Assembly: GCF_037975245.1 (NCBI RefSeq)
Contig: NC_092574.1
Location: forward strand, 23,993,713-24,057,712
Direction of reading: 5' to 3'
DNA length: 64,000 nucleotides
DNA from: Apostichopus japonicus
Taxonomy: Eukaryota > Echinodermata > Holothuroidea > Aspidochirotida > Stichopodidae
Shown here: positions 21,301 through 34,851 of the stretch, piece by piece
Position numbering within the stretch: the first letter of the stretch is position 1
Layout: the number at the start of each line of letters is the position of its first letter
Program-made: the position numbers and the translations under genes
Notes under the pieces: generated by a model
Seen by the model: the letters and a program-made list of their open reading frames with translations, nothing else
The model's database searches: none
What the model was told of the DNA's origin: nothing

Positions 21301-22393
21301 CATGACCTAGTGTTTAACCACATCAAACTATCCAGTAAAACTTGATAAAATAAATCATAAAAATGAACTTGAAGGAAGACAGAGAGTGAAATAAACCAAA
21401 AAGTTTTTATTTCCTCTTAAAAAATGTAAACAGAAAGCAAGAACAATGGGAAAGCTATTAAGAACTGAAAATTACAGAAACTTGACCTTGGTTGCCACCA
21501 TTCAGTGAACAGCTGATACAATCATGCTTGAGAACATCCACCATCAGACATGATAGCAACTATTTGTTTTAATGATAACTGTTATTGACAGCTTTGCCCC
21601 TGGACCAGCATTGACATCCCTATAAAGGCCAGTCACACAACTATCCTCCACTCTCCCACCTCCCCCCCCCCCAAAAAAAAACCTCATATGGTAAATGTAG
21701 TCACATGTAAATGTAGTCACATGTTACCTGGATGCCTGACACAAGTTTGGAGATTGGGAGGGGTGAGGGGGGGGGGGGTGAGGGGGATGCTGAAGTGAAT
21801 TGAAAGTACACCTACCTATCCCTTCCCCCACCCACTTGTAAGGGGCCCTGGGTAGTGATCTAGCCCACTCATATGTATTGACAGCTAGATTAACAATTGG
21901 ATCTCACTGCTCCAGACTTGAACATACACAAAACCTGAAATGTTTCATTTTATTTTATTTAATTAAACAAGCTTTTGTGAAGTGTCTGATAAATTTGGAT
22001 AAGTCTGGATAATAAAGGCCATAGCAGTGTGCTTCTATTACTGTAGCTTTGCACTATATTGTCAAGCTAAGTCATTTTGAATTAAGATTACATTAAGGTT
22101 ACATGTTGATAATTTTATAACTTTTTCTCCTTTCTATCAAAGATTCTTAGATGTCTTAGCAATTAGTAGAACTGTTTGTCCAACAAAAATTTGATTAACA
22201 AGTAGAATAAATAAATTACAAATTTATGAAATTTTAATTGTGAAAAAATCATTATTTGATTGATAATTTCTATGAGTGATGTTCAGTATATCCTTTGTAA
22301 CCGTGAATTGGGAAAATTAAATTTACAAAAAAAAACCTGCATTCAAATATAATAAATCCTTCCTGTTCCAATCACTTCTAACAGCTGCTTACA
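18350..22393. other. Non-coding stretch downstream of retrotransposon
   Basis: AT-rich, with no recognised gene. Minor features: TA run at 20402-20415, pyrimidine tract 20068-20130, and C/G homopolymers at 21661-21680 and 21766-21785. Confidence 0.5.
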
Positions 22394-22602
22394 TTATGAC
22401 AGAGAAACCGCCCGGAACTCCTTAAAATGAACGATGGAAAAACTTGGAAGTGATGTGCCCTCTATCTTGATCCATTGCAGATCTGCTGAGAATTCATGTT
22501 GACTTATGCCGTCATCCTTATGAAGACACACAGCCATCTGCATGACATTCATTAAATCTGTACAGCTCTGCTTGTGAGTTTGTCTGTATAAGTGATCCGA
22601 GT
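22394..22602 (-). CDS. Candidate terminal coding exon, unidentified gene
   Basis: In minus sense the strong acceptor gtgtttctcccag is followed at 22602 by 209 bases: two bases finishing a codon, then 68 codons and TAA (22394-22396). The peptide (SDHLYRQTHKQSCTDLMNV...FRAVSLS) is mixed, non-repetitive and richer in GC than the flanks. I do not recognise it, and found no matching upstream exon on the minus strand, so it could be an isolated open frame. Confidence 0.4.
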
Positions 22603-23335
22603 CTGGGAGAAACACAAAGTAATGTTTGCTTGCTAATTACTTGACATTTGGCTGTAGCCTCGTTAGCAGCTTTTAGTCAGTGCTCTAATGATCCAGCCCT
22701 TTCGTGAGGTGTAATTTATAAGATCTAGATAATCGCATGAATCGCTAACAAATAACAGTTCATTCTACTGATTCCATAATTGGAATTGTTTTTCATAGTT
22801 AAGTCCACCATCTCTCATTGTCTCATGTGTTTTATCTTCAATGATTTACTGTATCAGCTGAAATTGACTTTCTAGAACAAGGCAGATTCACAGTGAGGGA
22901 CTCCGTTTTTATTTATTTTTGCAACATTGGAAATTATGGCAGATTATATATAGTAAGATTATTCTGAATAGTTGTACACCACTGAACCCCCCCCCCCCCC
23001 CCCTGTAATAGCAACTTTTATCTTTACATCAGGTAATACATTTAGGCTGAGGGCTCCATCATCCAAGGGTCCACATGCTTTAAACATCATAAAGTGTTAA
23101 TTGGGAAATTCACTCTCTGCACCACAAGGGGGGGGGGGGGTGGACAGGGGCAGGAGCTAGGGTGTAATTTAAAACTTTTAAATTAGAGCCTGTCTGATTC
23201 TAAGTGGTTTATTTAATTGGTGTGAAGCTTATGCTGTTCACGCTATTAGTACATTGTTAAATATGATTTATCATGTACTATTTTAGATAAGTAAATAACT
23301 TAAGTTTTATGTTGTATATGTGAAATTAATGAACA

Positions 23336-23470
23336 TTCACAACCCAGTTAACTTATTCAATTAACATTAACCTCTTAACATTAACCTTATGAACAGTATT
23401 AACATTACTAAACTGATTAACATTGCTAATTAACCCTATTAACTTTATTAACCTTATTAACATATACTTA
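23336..23470. repeat. Degenerate TTAAC/ATTAAC repeat
   Basis: About a dozen ATTAAC or TTAAC words in roughly 130 bp with irregular spacing. Confidence 0.6.
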
Positions 23471-24951
23471 ATGTCAGTTTACCCTTAGTATTCTCCATTC
23501 ATTTAATTATCCCTGGTTCAGGCCCCTGTTGAAGACAATTATACCACTGCACCCGTTTTGTAGTTTCCATTTTGCCGTAAATTTTTATTATGAAAATGAG
23601 AATATATATACTATTATTTATCACATATTTTCTCAGTCAGCCCCTTCCATATTCCCCTGGGCTCCCTTATTGAGCCCAGGTCCCAAAGCCCCCTCCGTCC
23701 CTCCCCCCCCCCCACACCTTCCCCTCTTTTCAGGTCTGATTACCTATCGCATTACCTTTGAAAGGTTATAAGTAATGATTGTGTAAAATCAAATTGAAAC
23801 CATCAAAAGAAACTTACAGCACATTTTGATGGAGATCATTAGTCAAAGGTATAAGTTGTATTTGCCCCAAATATGCTAGATATTCAAATATGGTCACCTT
23901 TGGTCAAAATTCTTAAGCTGTTTGCATAACAACCTTTTGAGGAATTTTCCTCACTGGGACATTCAGTCATCTTGTGTGTTCCTGAAAAATGTCTGAGAAC
24001 AATTTGGAGAGTAAAGACCTCCAGGAAAGTACTTTTCGTAAACTTCTAGCAATTATAGTGTGCTATAATTTGGGGCCTATACTGACTACCTTTAACTATA
24101 AATAAATAAATGGGAATCAAGTTTTAACTTCTAGTGTACAATGTTTTATTGATGCATTCACTGCAAAACCACTTACCTAAGTACACACACCAGGCCACCG
24201 ACACAAATCGCTACCAATCAAAGCAAGAAAAGATATAATAATATTTGGCTTTATCTTCGAGTTCGATAAGCTTCGCAAGTCTTCTTGACATGCAAACAGG
24301 AAATTAAAAGTGTGAGCAAACGTCAAAGAATCAATAACGAAGCTGTGAATCAGCGCCAGCTAGCAGACTAATTAAGTCAGGTATTAATTAGCTAGGAATG
24401 AATGCATCTGTGATATATTGAAACACTAGTGATATATCCCACTTGAAGTATTTTTAGAGCTTCATATGTGTAAACACAAGAAATGTAAGGCTACATAAAA
24501 CATTGAATCTTTATTTGTATATGCAACATTATAGAGGGTCCATCACAGTATTACAAGAACATTTTTTTCATGTTTTGGTTCTTCTTCCGGTGTTTGCAAA
24601 TAATCTTCCCAGGTGTATTTAAACCATCTGACATATCTGAAAGACACTTTATTAATATTGATAAAAACAACTGCTCGATTGGGACTGGCAATTGTCAGCT
24701 AGTGGTTGACACAAGGAATAGTTTAGTGTTCAAATTTTGTGTAGCATCTTTGGAAGGCTCTGTACTTCGTCTCATGTAAAATACAATGGTTCACTTGTGA
24801 AAAGCTGCTATACATCTTTCCACTTGTATAGCAAGCTGACCATTTAGCATAGCATTTTGCGATGTCACACCGTATAAATAATTCCCTGTGACATACTATA
24901 GTACGGTGGCTTAATAGGGACATAGGAACAAAATATAATAAGTGTCCCAAA

Positions 24952-25056
24952 ATCTCAAAATATTGACTTTTTATCTCAAGATGTTGACTTTTTATCTCAA
25001 AATTTTGAATTTTTATCTCAAAATTTTGAATTTTTATCTCAAAATTTTGAATTTTT
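24952..25056. repeat. 21-bp tandem repeat, five copies
   Basis: Unit ATCTCAAAATTTTGAATTTTT; units begin at 24952, 24973, 24994, 25015 and 25036. The last three are identical, and the first two carry GACTTTTT endings. Confidence 0.85.
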
Positions 25057-28000
25057 ATCTCATTTTTTTGTGTTTCCTATATCCACCATAGATATCATAT
25101 GACTTTGTTTAATCAGCTTTACAAAAAAGTTACATATATACAACAACAAAAATACAAAAAAAAATAAAAATTGAATGTAGAGAAAACTTAACTGTCACAG
25201 GTATGAAATGAACCATTATGAAAAAAAAACCTTTCTTTCAGTCAATCAGTTGGATTCAAATTTTAGACCATCATTTGTTTATCAAGAGAAATTGCATCAT
25301 CTGGGGCAAGAAATAAAACTTCTTGCTCTCTTTTCCTTGTAAGTGGACACAAAGCTGTATGTATAAGTAGATCTCAACATGCGGGCAATGCAATAAACCA
25401 GAAACTAAATGACAAGAAACATTTGGATGTTCTGCTGTTAATGTGAAGCGAAAAGATTGTCATTGGAAAGAATTTATTAGAATTTATAAAACAATGGATA
25501 CAAATTAATAATATGGTCTGTTCTATGTATATTGTGAATATCATGTATATCTACTTCATGTTTAATATGATGGTATATTTCACATCTTTAGTAACGCTGA
25601 AAGGTTTCTGGCAAAATAAAATTTATATAGAAGGATGAATGGCCTGCACTGATTTGCTTTCTCATTTTTTATTTATATTTAGAAACTTTCATGAAAAAAA
25701 GGGAACGTCACGGTGAATAGGGATGGTGGTATGGGCTGGGAGGGGGAAGGGAGGCGGTTTTTGGGTGAAAAAAAATAAAGCAGATACCATTAAATTTGCT
25801 GTACACTAATATTCTGTATTTGATTGGTTAATAATTCAATTATATTAGGATCAGTTAAACAGTTCAAATGTTACCATATGTTACCATAGTTATATGTATT
25901 CCTGGTAGCTTACATATTACATACAAATATAACTACCTGTATGTGAGCTCTAATTGGTCAACCGGTAACTCAAACTATTAAATACAAGCTGTACTTCATT
26001 TGTTTAATATCCTGTCACTTCCACTGATCAGTAACAACTTTGTACACTTTGACCTCTGCTCATCTCACCTCTCATGCAATGACCTTTAACCTCTGCAGAA
26101 AAGTGATAACCTTGTTTTAGTCAATCACCGCTTTCAGAAAATTACGAGATCTTCCTTATTAGTTTCCCTTCTTGAGGTACAGTTTCCTAAGAGCAAATAC
26201 ACACACACAGATATACTCACTGATAAATATACACACAGACACGCATTCAACTGACATACACCTACAGACATTCAAACACATTGACATACTCACCCATATA
26301 ACTAAGACACTTATGGTCATTGCTACTCGAAAGCATTCTCAAAGTTGTTGGATGTTTAGAACAAAGATTATTTTCAATCTCGACTTATACATATGCCTTT
26401 CTTTTGTAACATTTCCCCTTTCAAATTATCTTCTAATACTGTATATTTGATAAGATTTTCGAGGCCTGTGTTGTGTTAATAATTGGGACTCCATACATGT
26501 GCATTTTGAGTTGTTTACTCGCCTTTATTAAGCTTATCTCATACAGTATGTCTTAAATCATTATTCTAATGCTGAAGTTGTTCATGGTATCAAAGATCAC
26601 TGGGGGAAATTGAAACTCTATCTGTGATTCAATTAACTAGTTATCTCCAATCATATCCTCCAGTTCTGCTACAATGACGTCACCCCAATAAAACTGTATA
26701 TTTACGGCTTGGAGAAGCTGACGGTACAAATTGGCATTACTCAAAACATCATATCTTTATGGCAAATTTTATTCTGTCCCTTTATGAACATCTTCGGTCT
26801 TACTAATAACATTTATGACACTTCTTCACGATAACAGAATTCATGGATTATATTCATGAGTTATAGAATTTTACCAAACACAATAAAATCAAATATAAAG
26901 AGAAAAATTCTCTGAGAAACTAATAAACTAAAAGTATGGGACAAACTTGTTTGTTTCTAATGTGATTAACTTTGGCTTATCTCAAAATAAGTTATTAAAA
27001 CTGACAAGACTTATTTATGTGTCATGAAGGAAAAGTCTATAGCAGTTCAAAACACACCATAATTGACCTATGAAAACGCTACATGGTAACAATTAATGCA
27101 GTACAAATCGGAAGTCTGGAAATGCAAGATAACACTGACCACCTGGTCAAAGGATTCCCATAGGGCCCTTGGTGGGACATGTCAACTGGGAAAATAAACT
27201 CAGTGGATTTCAAACATATAAGCCTGTTAGAAGGGACTAGACCTGCAATGTAAAATGAGTACAATGTTTCTTTCCCCATACCCCCCCTCCCATCCACTCC
27301 CCCTCCCCATACCAGTGGTCCCTAGTCATGGTACTCCACATTCATCTAGGAAATATCCAGCCTACATTTAGTCTCTTATAAACAAAGCTACTTTGCCAGA
27401 AGAGATTTTTTTTTTAATGAGATGTGGAACTTGATGCAAATTTAATTGAAATATGAGATAAGTTGGAAAATAACGTACTTTATTTTCTTGAGCTGATGGT
27501 TAAAAATTAATTACTATTTGATATTAATATCATCCTATAACAATATACAGTATACAAACTTGACTAGTCTACTGGAGGTAATGACAAAAAAGTTTGAAAA
27601 TTTGAAGATCAAAAATATTACAACTTTGTGCATGTGATTTTGTGTGTGGAACAAATTCTCTGGCACGAAATGGATTTGTTGTGTTCATACTGCGAGACCC
27701 TGTTTAAAGGTACATGGCAGTCTGATAGACTGCAGTCTTGTACTCGAAGCATGTGATAAACTTGACAAATGAACCCCAAATAAAAGCAGCTTTATGTCTT
27801 TGGGCCATCAGGCGAAAACAAAGGGGAAACAACTTTTCAAATTGTAATTTTCAATTTTTCATTGCTCAAACAAAAAACGTAATACTTAAGTTGTACCCTG
27901 CACTATATCCAGGATCCAACAAATAATTTCAAAATTTCAAGCAATTTGGTTTCACCTTTTAACAATCACTAATTGATGCTGAAATTAGACCCATTGTAGT

Positions 28001-28831
28001 TACATTCACTCATAACATGAATGTTAAGTAGCAAGTCAAAATACTCATTGGAAGCAATTTGAACATTATCTTGGCCAATTTATATATCTCCCATATCGGC
28101 ACTAATTACAAGAAGGAAATACTAAGACATTTTTCTTAAATACTTAAAATTGATAACTTAATCTATAACCAAGCCATAGAACTGCATTCTAGCATAAGTT
28201 GGTTGCAAAAATTTAGCTGCCGAAACTAACAAAAGTTAATAAACAAAAATAATCCTGCTTTTAAACTTCTTGTCAATGGAAATGGATAATGGCAGGTTAG
28301 AATAAATACACCTCCAAAATATCCACTTGCAGGTTGTGGAGATTGTAAAACAAGATCCTGCATACAATGAGATGGGCATGCATGTCACTCTGTGTCTAAG
28401 TATCCAATTAATTAATTAATAACAGTGTAAAATCAGGGTTGGAAGTGTTTTCTTTTGTCTGATGGCATCTCTGATAAGACACATTCATATCATTTTAATT
28501 GATAATAATGTCTATTAATGAATATGTTATCTTTCATCATCATGAGTTACCCTGCATTGAGATATGAAATCTGTGCTCCATTGAACAATAGAATATGTTA
28601 CATCATCAGTACCATTACTGGAAATCTTAGTTTAAACTTGATATAATGAAGTAATATTAATTTCAGTACAGAGGCTGACATTTAACTGTTAGAATATTTA
28701 CTACTCTTTTTTTTTTCTTCCATCCCTTGTCTACTAATCCTTTTACATCTTTCTCTTTTGTGTTGACCCTGCTCATTAACCTGTCTGTATTCTGTGCATG
28801 TTTTTGTCCCGTCTGTTACTGTTACTTGTCA

Positions 28832-28960
28832 GTTAGCCTCTGAAGAAGATCCTGCTAGGATCGAAACGTCAGGCCAACTTACTTTTACACATTCTCTTAC
28901 ACAGGCTCTCTAGTGGGTAAGCAGTTTGCTAACAGTTTTATTTTATTTTTATTCAGAATA
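28832..28960 (+). repeat. Dispersed repeat with hammerhead-ribozyme-like core, copy 1
   Basis: 28832-28878 fits a hammerhead layout: helix I strand GTTAGCCT; CTGAAGA core (28840-28846); helix II GATCC/GGATC; GAAA (28863-28866); then CGTC and the other helix I strand AGGCCAAC. Helix I pairs 7 of 8. Deviations: an extra A before helix II, and helix III reduced to C-G. The 3' tail (TAAGCAGTTTGCTAACAG near 28919-28938) is shared with the minus-strand copy at 43670-43796, showing one repeat family. Hammerheads with very short helix III are known from Penelope-like elements and retrozymes. Confidence 0.6.
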
Positions 28961-31900
28961 TTTACTATATATAGCAATCTAGCATTACAATAGCTGCTCT
29001 TACAATGTGGACTATGGTAATTCATGTCTTCTATATATATGTGTGTTGCCAATGATTAAAGAAATAGCAAAGCTATGCCATGAACAGTTTCTGCCGAAAG
29101 AAGTGTCACAAGCAACTCAGTTTAGGGCATCTATTTTAGATAAATATGTTACCAAACAAGATGTGTCATTTAATGTAATAATATATTATTAATGTAATTA
29201 TAATATTATATTATATTACTATTATTTTACATAAGTCCAGAAATAATTAGACCACTTCTCTGGCCGAGGACACTCCTCCATAAAAGTTCATCAGTCATGG
29301 AAAGTTAGAATCTTACCTATCCCCCACCTTTGAAATCTTCTTACATGTTACTGCTCATTGGTGGCCACTCTTATCATTAATTGTACTATCTATGAAATCA
29401 CTATTCCCTGATTGAACTACCTCTAGACAACCTTGCACTTTAGCAGTAATAAGCAGATGTCAATCAAACTAGAAAACTTACTGCTCAGGGTGATTATACT
29501 GTAGGTATACATGTTAGGTCAAAGGTCAAATAGTCTTCCATACAGAGATATTTTCATGTCTTTCAAAATTCCACTTTTGACAAAGATACTGAACTTTGTA
29601 CAAACAGGAAAGAATCCAAATTCTTGAAATATTTTAAATATTTCAGCAAGGTTTAAAAATGGGGGAATTAAATTTCACATTGTTAACAAAACAGAGATTC
29701 TGGGAGTAATTTCAGAATATAAAAATACACAAATGATATTAAGATCCCGCCTTTAAGTATGACACCACCATTGAAATATGTCACTATATATATATATATA
29801 GACTGTCTGAGTTCATATGAAGGTTATAGGCCTAGTACCAACCCATTCACTGTGACTACAACATATGGAGGCCCTTCAGAGAGACATAGCATGGAAGGGA
29901 TGTGGGGGGGGGAGGGGTGGTGTCCATCCTCTTTGACATTTCTGCAACCCATCTGATCTTTCTCATATACTCCTCATTAAACTCACACACAAATATAAAT
30001 GTCTATATCTATACATCTGTGTGGAATTTATCATTAATGATATGCCTTGTTTTACATAATTCACTTACCACACCCCCACCCCACCCCACTGATATTCAAG
30101 GAACCATAGTCAGATCAATGTCCATTGGTGCTGACATTGTGCACCTTTGGTAGCACCATGGCTGCATGAAAATCACTGCTGCGAAAAATTATTGGGTATC
30201 GACTTCCTCCCCAGTGTCAGCCCCTGTCTGGGGCCCTGGTATTCAAAGTGAGGGATAAATATGTACAGGAGATGTAAAGGCTAGATTGGGGCTCAACATG
30301 AGGCATATGGTCTGTGAATCTGCTAAGTTGTCCATCCCATCTAAGCAAAGTACCCGAGTTTTAGATATTCTCATCTTTTTCTTTGATCATGAGCATAATG
30401 ATAATTAAGGCGATGTAAAATTATAAAAGTGCAATCAAGCGAAAACTTTTTAAGACAACTGTATGTATTGCTGGCTACCATATCTTTTACTATTGAAGTA
30501 AATCCCTAACACTAAACAGATCCCCCTTTCCTTTAATTAGTTGAAGGGCTACTAAATGGTGTCTTTCGACATTAAACCCCTGGTACATGATGATGTGTTT
30601 TGTGTTACTTTGACAAGCTTCAAAGACACACTCCAGTGGATTCAAGTTGGTCAACAGTTTATTTGCAGAAGGTATTAAACCAAATGAATCTTCTCTCTGT
30701 CACAAAATCAACAACAAGCATACTATATACTGGCCATTCTCATGATAGTTCAGCGGGTGACAAAGAATGTGTGTGGACAGATTCTGCTTCACTTAGCATG
30801 ACTCAAGTTATTGTAAGCTGCTAGCTACCTGGTGAGGGCTGAATGACAGCTCTCAGTGATTTATGAGTTGCCTTCTAGAATAGGAAACTAAAACAATTGC
30901 TGCCTGAAGAAAATATGCTAATAAAATAAAAAAGGTTGTTATGTTGTTATCCTTTACCATAGGGTAGCATTCTCATTAAGGATCCATGTACTTGGTGTTC
31001 AGCATTTAAAGCAAGATGAATTGATTTTGTAACCCCCCCCCTCTGCCCCACCCCTGCCCTTTAGTGTGCTCGGTATCAGACCCAATGCTCCCAATCACTG
31101 AACAGGAAGTTGTGGTTTATTTACTGGTAGAAAAGGCATAAATCCATATGAAGTGTGATATACAACATTGCTAAAACTATGCCTACTACAATTGTGTCAA
31201 ATTATACCCCTAACAAACAAAAACAAGTGTAGATTAAGGTCACCCTGGGTCAACTCTGAGTTGCACTTACATTACAAATTTAACATCAAGCAGGGTGGAG
31301 GGGAGGGGGGAGGAGTATAGGTGGGGATGGTGGTCTTTTCCTTCCTTTTTGTGGAGTTCAAATGGCAGGGTCTGATACTTCATTAACATTACAAATTTAA
31401 CATCAAGCATGGTGGGTGGGGGGAGGGAGTGGGGGTGTAGGTGGGGAAGTGGTCTATTCCTCCCTTTTTCTTGGAGTTCAAGTAGTGGGGTATGATCATT
31501 AAATTACATTATAAATTTAACTTGGATCAGCACTTTGTTCATCACGGTGCTTGAGGTCTATTACTGTAAACAGCGGACACATAACATGTGAGGATAAAAA
31601 ATGCAGATGAAAGCAAGATTACCCTACACTTAAACCAAACTTACACTCACTTTACCAGATAGCAGTAACTTTGGAGTTTTGACAAGTTTTTAGAACATAT
31701 AAACAAACGTACATGGAAAAGTACTACAAAGCTGACAATATGTTTTCAACCTCTTCCAAGCTATAGTAGCATAAAAGTAATTATCCTACTTCCATACTAT
31801 AAGACTATAAGAGATAAACCAACCCGCCCACTTATAATACAAATAGTTAATAAAATCAGTTGAGACTGTTTGGTCTCCAAATACTCAATCACCATTTACC

Positions 31901-32949
31901 AATTAATAAAGTAAAACTTAATTAGGGCATGCTACCTATGCAAGAGCATTAATAAGTGACTAGTTAATGATGGCTTACATGGCAAGTTAATGATGCTTAC
32001 ATTTAACTTCAACGTTTGCAGTTTACATGGATATAGGTATGTGGTGTTATGTTCATGTATGTGCAAGGGATGCTATAATGATCAGACATTCTGAATTGCA
32101 CTCCTATACTTACGGCTGTACACTACAACTATAGTTATAATGCTTGAAGTTATTCTTCTATTTGCCACAAAGGTATAGTATAAATAACATAAAATAACAG
32201 AATTTATAAACTGATTCCTTCATTTTGTTATCTTTGATTCACTCACTGAAGGTGACTCAAGTTACAGTTGTTTAATCAGTGATCATAGATCTCCCTCTTT
32301 GTCTGTCCCAGAACAAACACTTTTAGGGACTCGGAAGTCAATTGAGGACAGCTATAAAGCAAGGAGTTAAAGTTGAACTGAAGGACTACCATGTTTGTTC
32401 AGACTATGAGACCACTCAAACGTTATCTGTATTGTCCCCAAATATGCTAAAGCTAAGTCAAGTATTGGTCACTCATGTTCAAGCGTTCAGCAAAGTGTTT
32501 CTTGCCCTGCCTGAGTCATTTTAATATGGAGACAAAATATTACTCTTGTTTTTTCAGTAATCATTTAAGCATGATCAAATTTTCAAGATTTTACACTTTT
32601 GACATGTTATCTATATTATCGCACGGTTTGAAAAACTCCTGCAAAAAATAGGCTACTAGTATCTGATTGAATTGCTACAATAAACTCTCTCTTTATCAAA
32701 TTTCCTAGAAAACAATTAGCTGCGACTGTTCCTTTGTCATGTAATTAATTAGTGTCCAGAACAGATGTTTGCAGCATTCTGGAGGAATCTCACAGTGTTA
32801 ATTTTCAAAAGATCAACAAGGCAAGACAAACAGAAGGTTATTGTAGACTATCACACATATCAGATGTAAATAGCTAAATGCTGTATCATCAATTAGGCAT
32901 TACATTTTGGAGCTGATGTTGTTGTTTTTCTCATTTATTTTGAGGCTGT
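28961..32949. other. AT-rich stretch with tandem repeat, no supported gene
   Basis: Several open frames of 60-75 codons (for example 30620-30811, ending at a GTAAGC) lack convincing acceptors. A long tandem duplication sits at 31270-31520 and a short TA run at 29786-29800. Confidence 0.4.
31270..31520. repeat. Tandem duplication of about 116 bp
   Basis: ACATTACAAATTTAACATCA starts at 31270 and again at 31386, each followed by a G-rich run and a TTGGAGTTCAA segment. A third partial start is at about 31503 (ACATTATAAATTTAAC). Confidence 0.75.
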
Positions 32950-33085
32950 AACTAACAGATCATTACACCAGTGTGGATGGTTTGCATAGAACACTACACT
33001 ACTGAGGCAATGGAAGTGACCCATAGCTGGAGAGCAAGACATATGGACGGTAAAGCCATGCAATCCCATGAATCAGCTGTGTTGC
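32950..33085. repeat. Left copy of a ~130-bp direct repeat
   Basis: Nearly identical to 33445-33570 (AACTAACAGAT...CAGCTGTGTTGCTT). It differs mainly by small insertions (for example TAT in ACATATGG). The TTAA element at 33090-33442 separates the two copies. Confidence 0.8.
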
Positions 33086-33089
33086 TTAA

Positions 33090-33442
33090 AGGGAGTGAAG
33101 ACTCCCCCACAAAGAAACGTCTGATACCGGTTCTGCCCTAGTTTCGAATGAGGTGTAGCAGAAGTGTTAGACACCACCATCGATCCCAGAAAATACACAC
33201 ACAGCTTGCTACCGTTGGTAATTAGACACTAGTATACAGTCAATACATGCAGCTACGGTCAATACCCACAACACAGTGTATATAGCAGCGATGGACATCT
33301 CAGGTCCAACTAAAGATAACAAGGTATCACGTTTCATTACTGTCTGAATTTTGTAGCGATACAAACAAAACGTCACTTGCAAGCAACAGATAGTTAACTT
33401 TTTCAGATGGCCGCAGTGGTTTGGTGCGAGTCTTCAATGCCT
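33090..33442. mobile_element. TTAA-flanked inverted-repeat element (MITE), 353 bp
   Basis: TTAA borders at 33086-33089 and 33443-33446. The ends are imperfect inverted repeats: AGGGAGTGAAGACTCCC at the left, AGGCATTGAAGACTCGC as the complement of the right. TTAA target duplication is typical of piggyBac-type transposition. No ORF, so non-autonomous. Confidence 0.7.
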
Positions 33443-33444
33443 TT

Positions 33445-33570
33445 AACTAACAGATAATTACACCAGTGTGGATGGTTTGCATAGAACACTACACTACTGA
33501 GGCAATGGAAGTGACCCATAGCTGGAGAGCAAGACATGGACGGTAAAGCCATGCAATCAGCTGTGTTGCT
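33445..33570. repeat. Right copy of a ~130-bp direct repeat
   Basis: Partner of 32950-33085. Confidence 0.8.
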
Positions 33571-33991
33571 TTACGTCCTGAAAAGGGAAAGAAACTCTAA
33601 GATGAATGTTCCTGTTTCTTTTCATATCACAAAACCAGATGACATATCTATAGTTTGATGAAGAAAAAAAAGACAGTAGTAAAGAACAAAACATACATAT
33701 GCATACCAGATATCTGGTGTAGCTTTGCCTAGCCAAACTATTCACAGGCTAACAAATGAACATTAATGATTAGTTCAGTGGGTACATGAATTGGTTTGGT
33801 GATATGGTAAGCTCTGTGGCAAAGTATATGAGAGTTGACTAACTCCTGCTAAGCCACTTTTAAAAACTCAAAGAAAATACACATACTTTGCATATATTGT
33901 ACCTGTATTTAAGCATCTCATACCCCCTCCCTCCCACCTCCTTCTACCATTAGAACTCTCCAAGTGTAACATTCTATCATGCCAGATTCCT

Positions 33992-34036
33992 GCATGTTTC
34001 GAATACAATATGTCCATACAGACATCTTCCTCATGC
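33992..34036 (-). repeat. Hairpin resembling the hammerhead-like family (divergent)
   Basis: In minus sense GCATGAGGAAGATGTC...GGACAT...GAAACATGC pairs its ends (GCATG/CATGC) and a middle stem (ATGTC/GGACAT). The CTGANGA core is degenerate, so membership is uncertain. Confidence 0.3.
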
Positions 34037-34851
34037 ATTAACAGGGATATATATTAGACAACTAAATATGTATGATCAGTGAAAAACATTTGGCAGGAAG
34101 TAAAATATATTTGTTAGACTTGACCTTTAGTCCATTCTTTCTTGTTTTCTTGCATATTTTTTATTTATTCTGAACTTTTTGATTCATACAGTAGTAATTC
34201 ATAGACTGATATTAAACCAATTTTCTGTCTCTGAAATGTATGACTCAGCCTTGCTCTACAGATGTAAGAAGGTCAAGTTGATGGGCAGTGTGCAAAATTC
34301 AAGACGATGATTTAATGTAATCTTTATGAAAAATGACGGGTTTAAAATGTCAAGAGAGAGTCATACAGTTTTCTGGCGAGGTTTCACTGGCTATAAGCTA
34401 TGACTTTTAATGTCCACATTGACGGTCAAAGTTGTCAATAGCTTCAGAGGTGACCACCAACACTCTCTTTTCTTGAGCTACATTCCAGCCAATCTGCCTT
34501 CTACCCTGAGGGAGGCCTCTTACTAGAATCTCAACAATCTGTCTGGTTCGTTACAAGGTTACTGACCCTTATCTCTGTTCTATATCATGTAACATTATTC
34601 AATTGATATATGCACTGTGTGGTAGCCAGTCCTTAGAACACAAAAACAAACAAACAAACATAACTATAAACTCTAACTTGATCTGTGAAGAAATGACCAT
34701 CAGTAATGACCTTGTTGATTATCACATAAAAAACACCAATGTCCATTTGAAGAAATTATTGATTTCATATAGTTTGTTGAGAGAGTATTATCCCACATAA
34801 TGTTGCTTGCTTGCTACATGTCTATTTGGTCGGAAATTTTTCTCCATTCAG

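Larger units (their letters stand above)
22603..28831. other. AT-rich non-coding stretch
   Basis: No gene recognised. It holds C17 at 22987-23003, G12 near 23129, a TTAAC-rich patch (23336-23470) and a 21-bp tandem repeat (24952-25056). Confidence 0.45.

Noticed and set aside
24586-24779. Possible plus-strand terminal exon after TTCCCAG
   Set aside because: Open frame of about 64 codons but AT-rich, no partner exon, and no recognisable sequence.
30620-30811. Possible exon ending at GTAAGC
   Set aside because: The acceptor is poor and the frame length is common by chance in this AT-rich DNA.
32321-32524. Open frame after a strong acceptor (tctgtcccag)
   Set aside because: The strong acceptor opens a frame that stops early; the longer frame needs a weaker acceptor and has no good donor.
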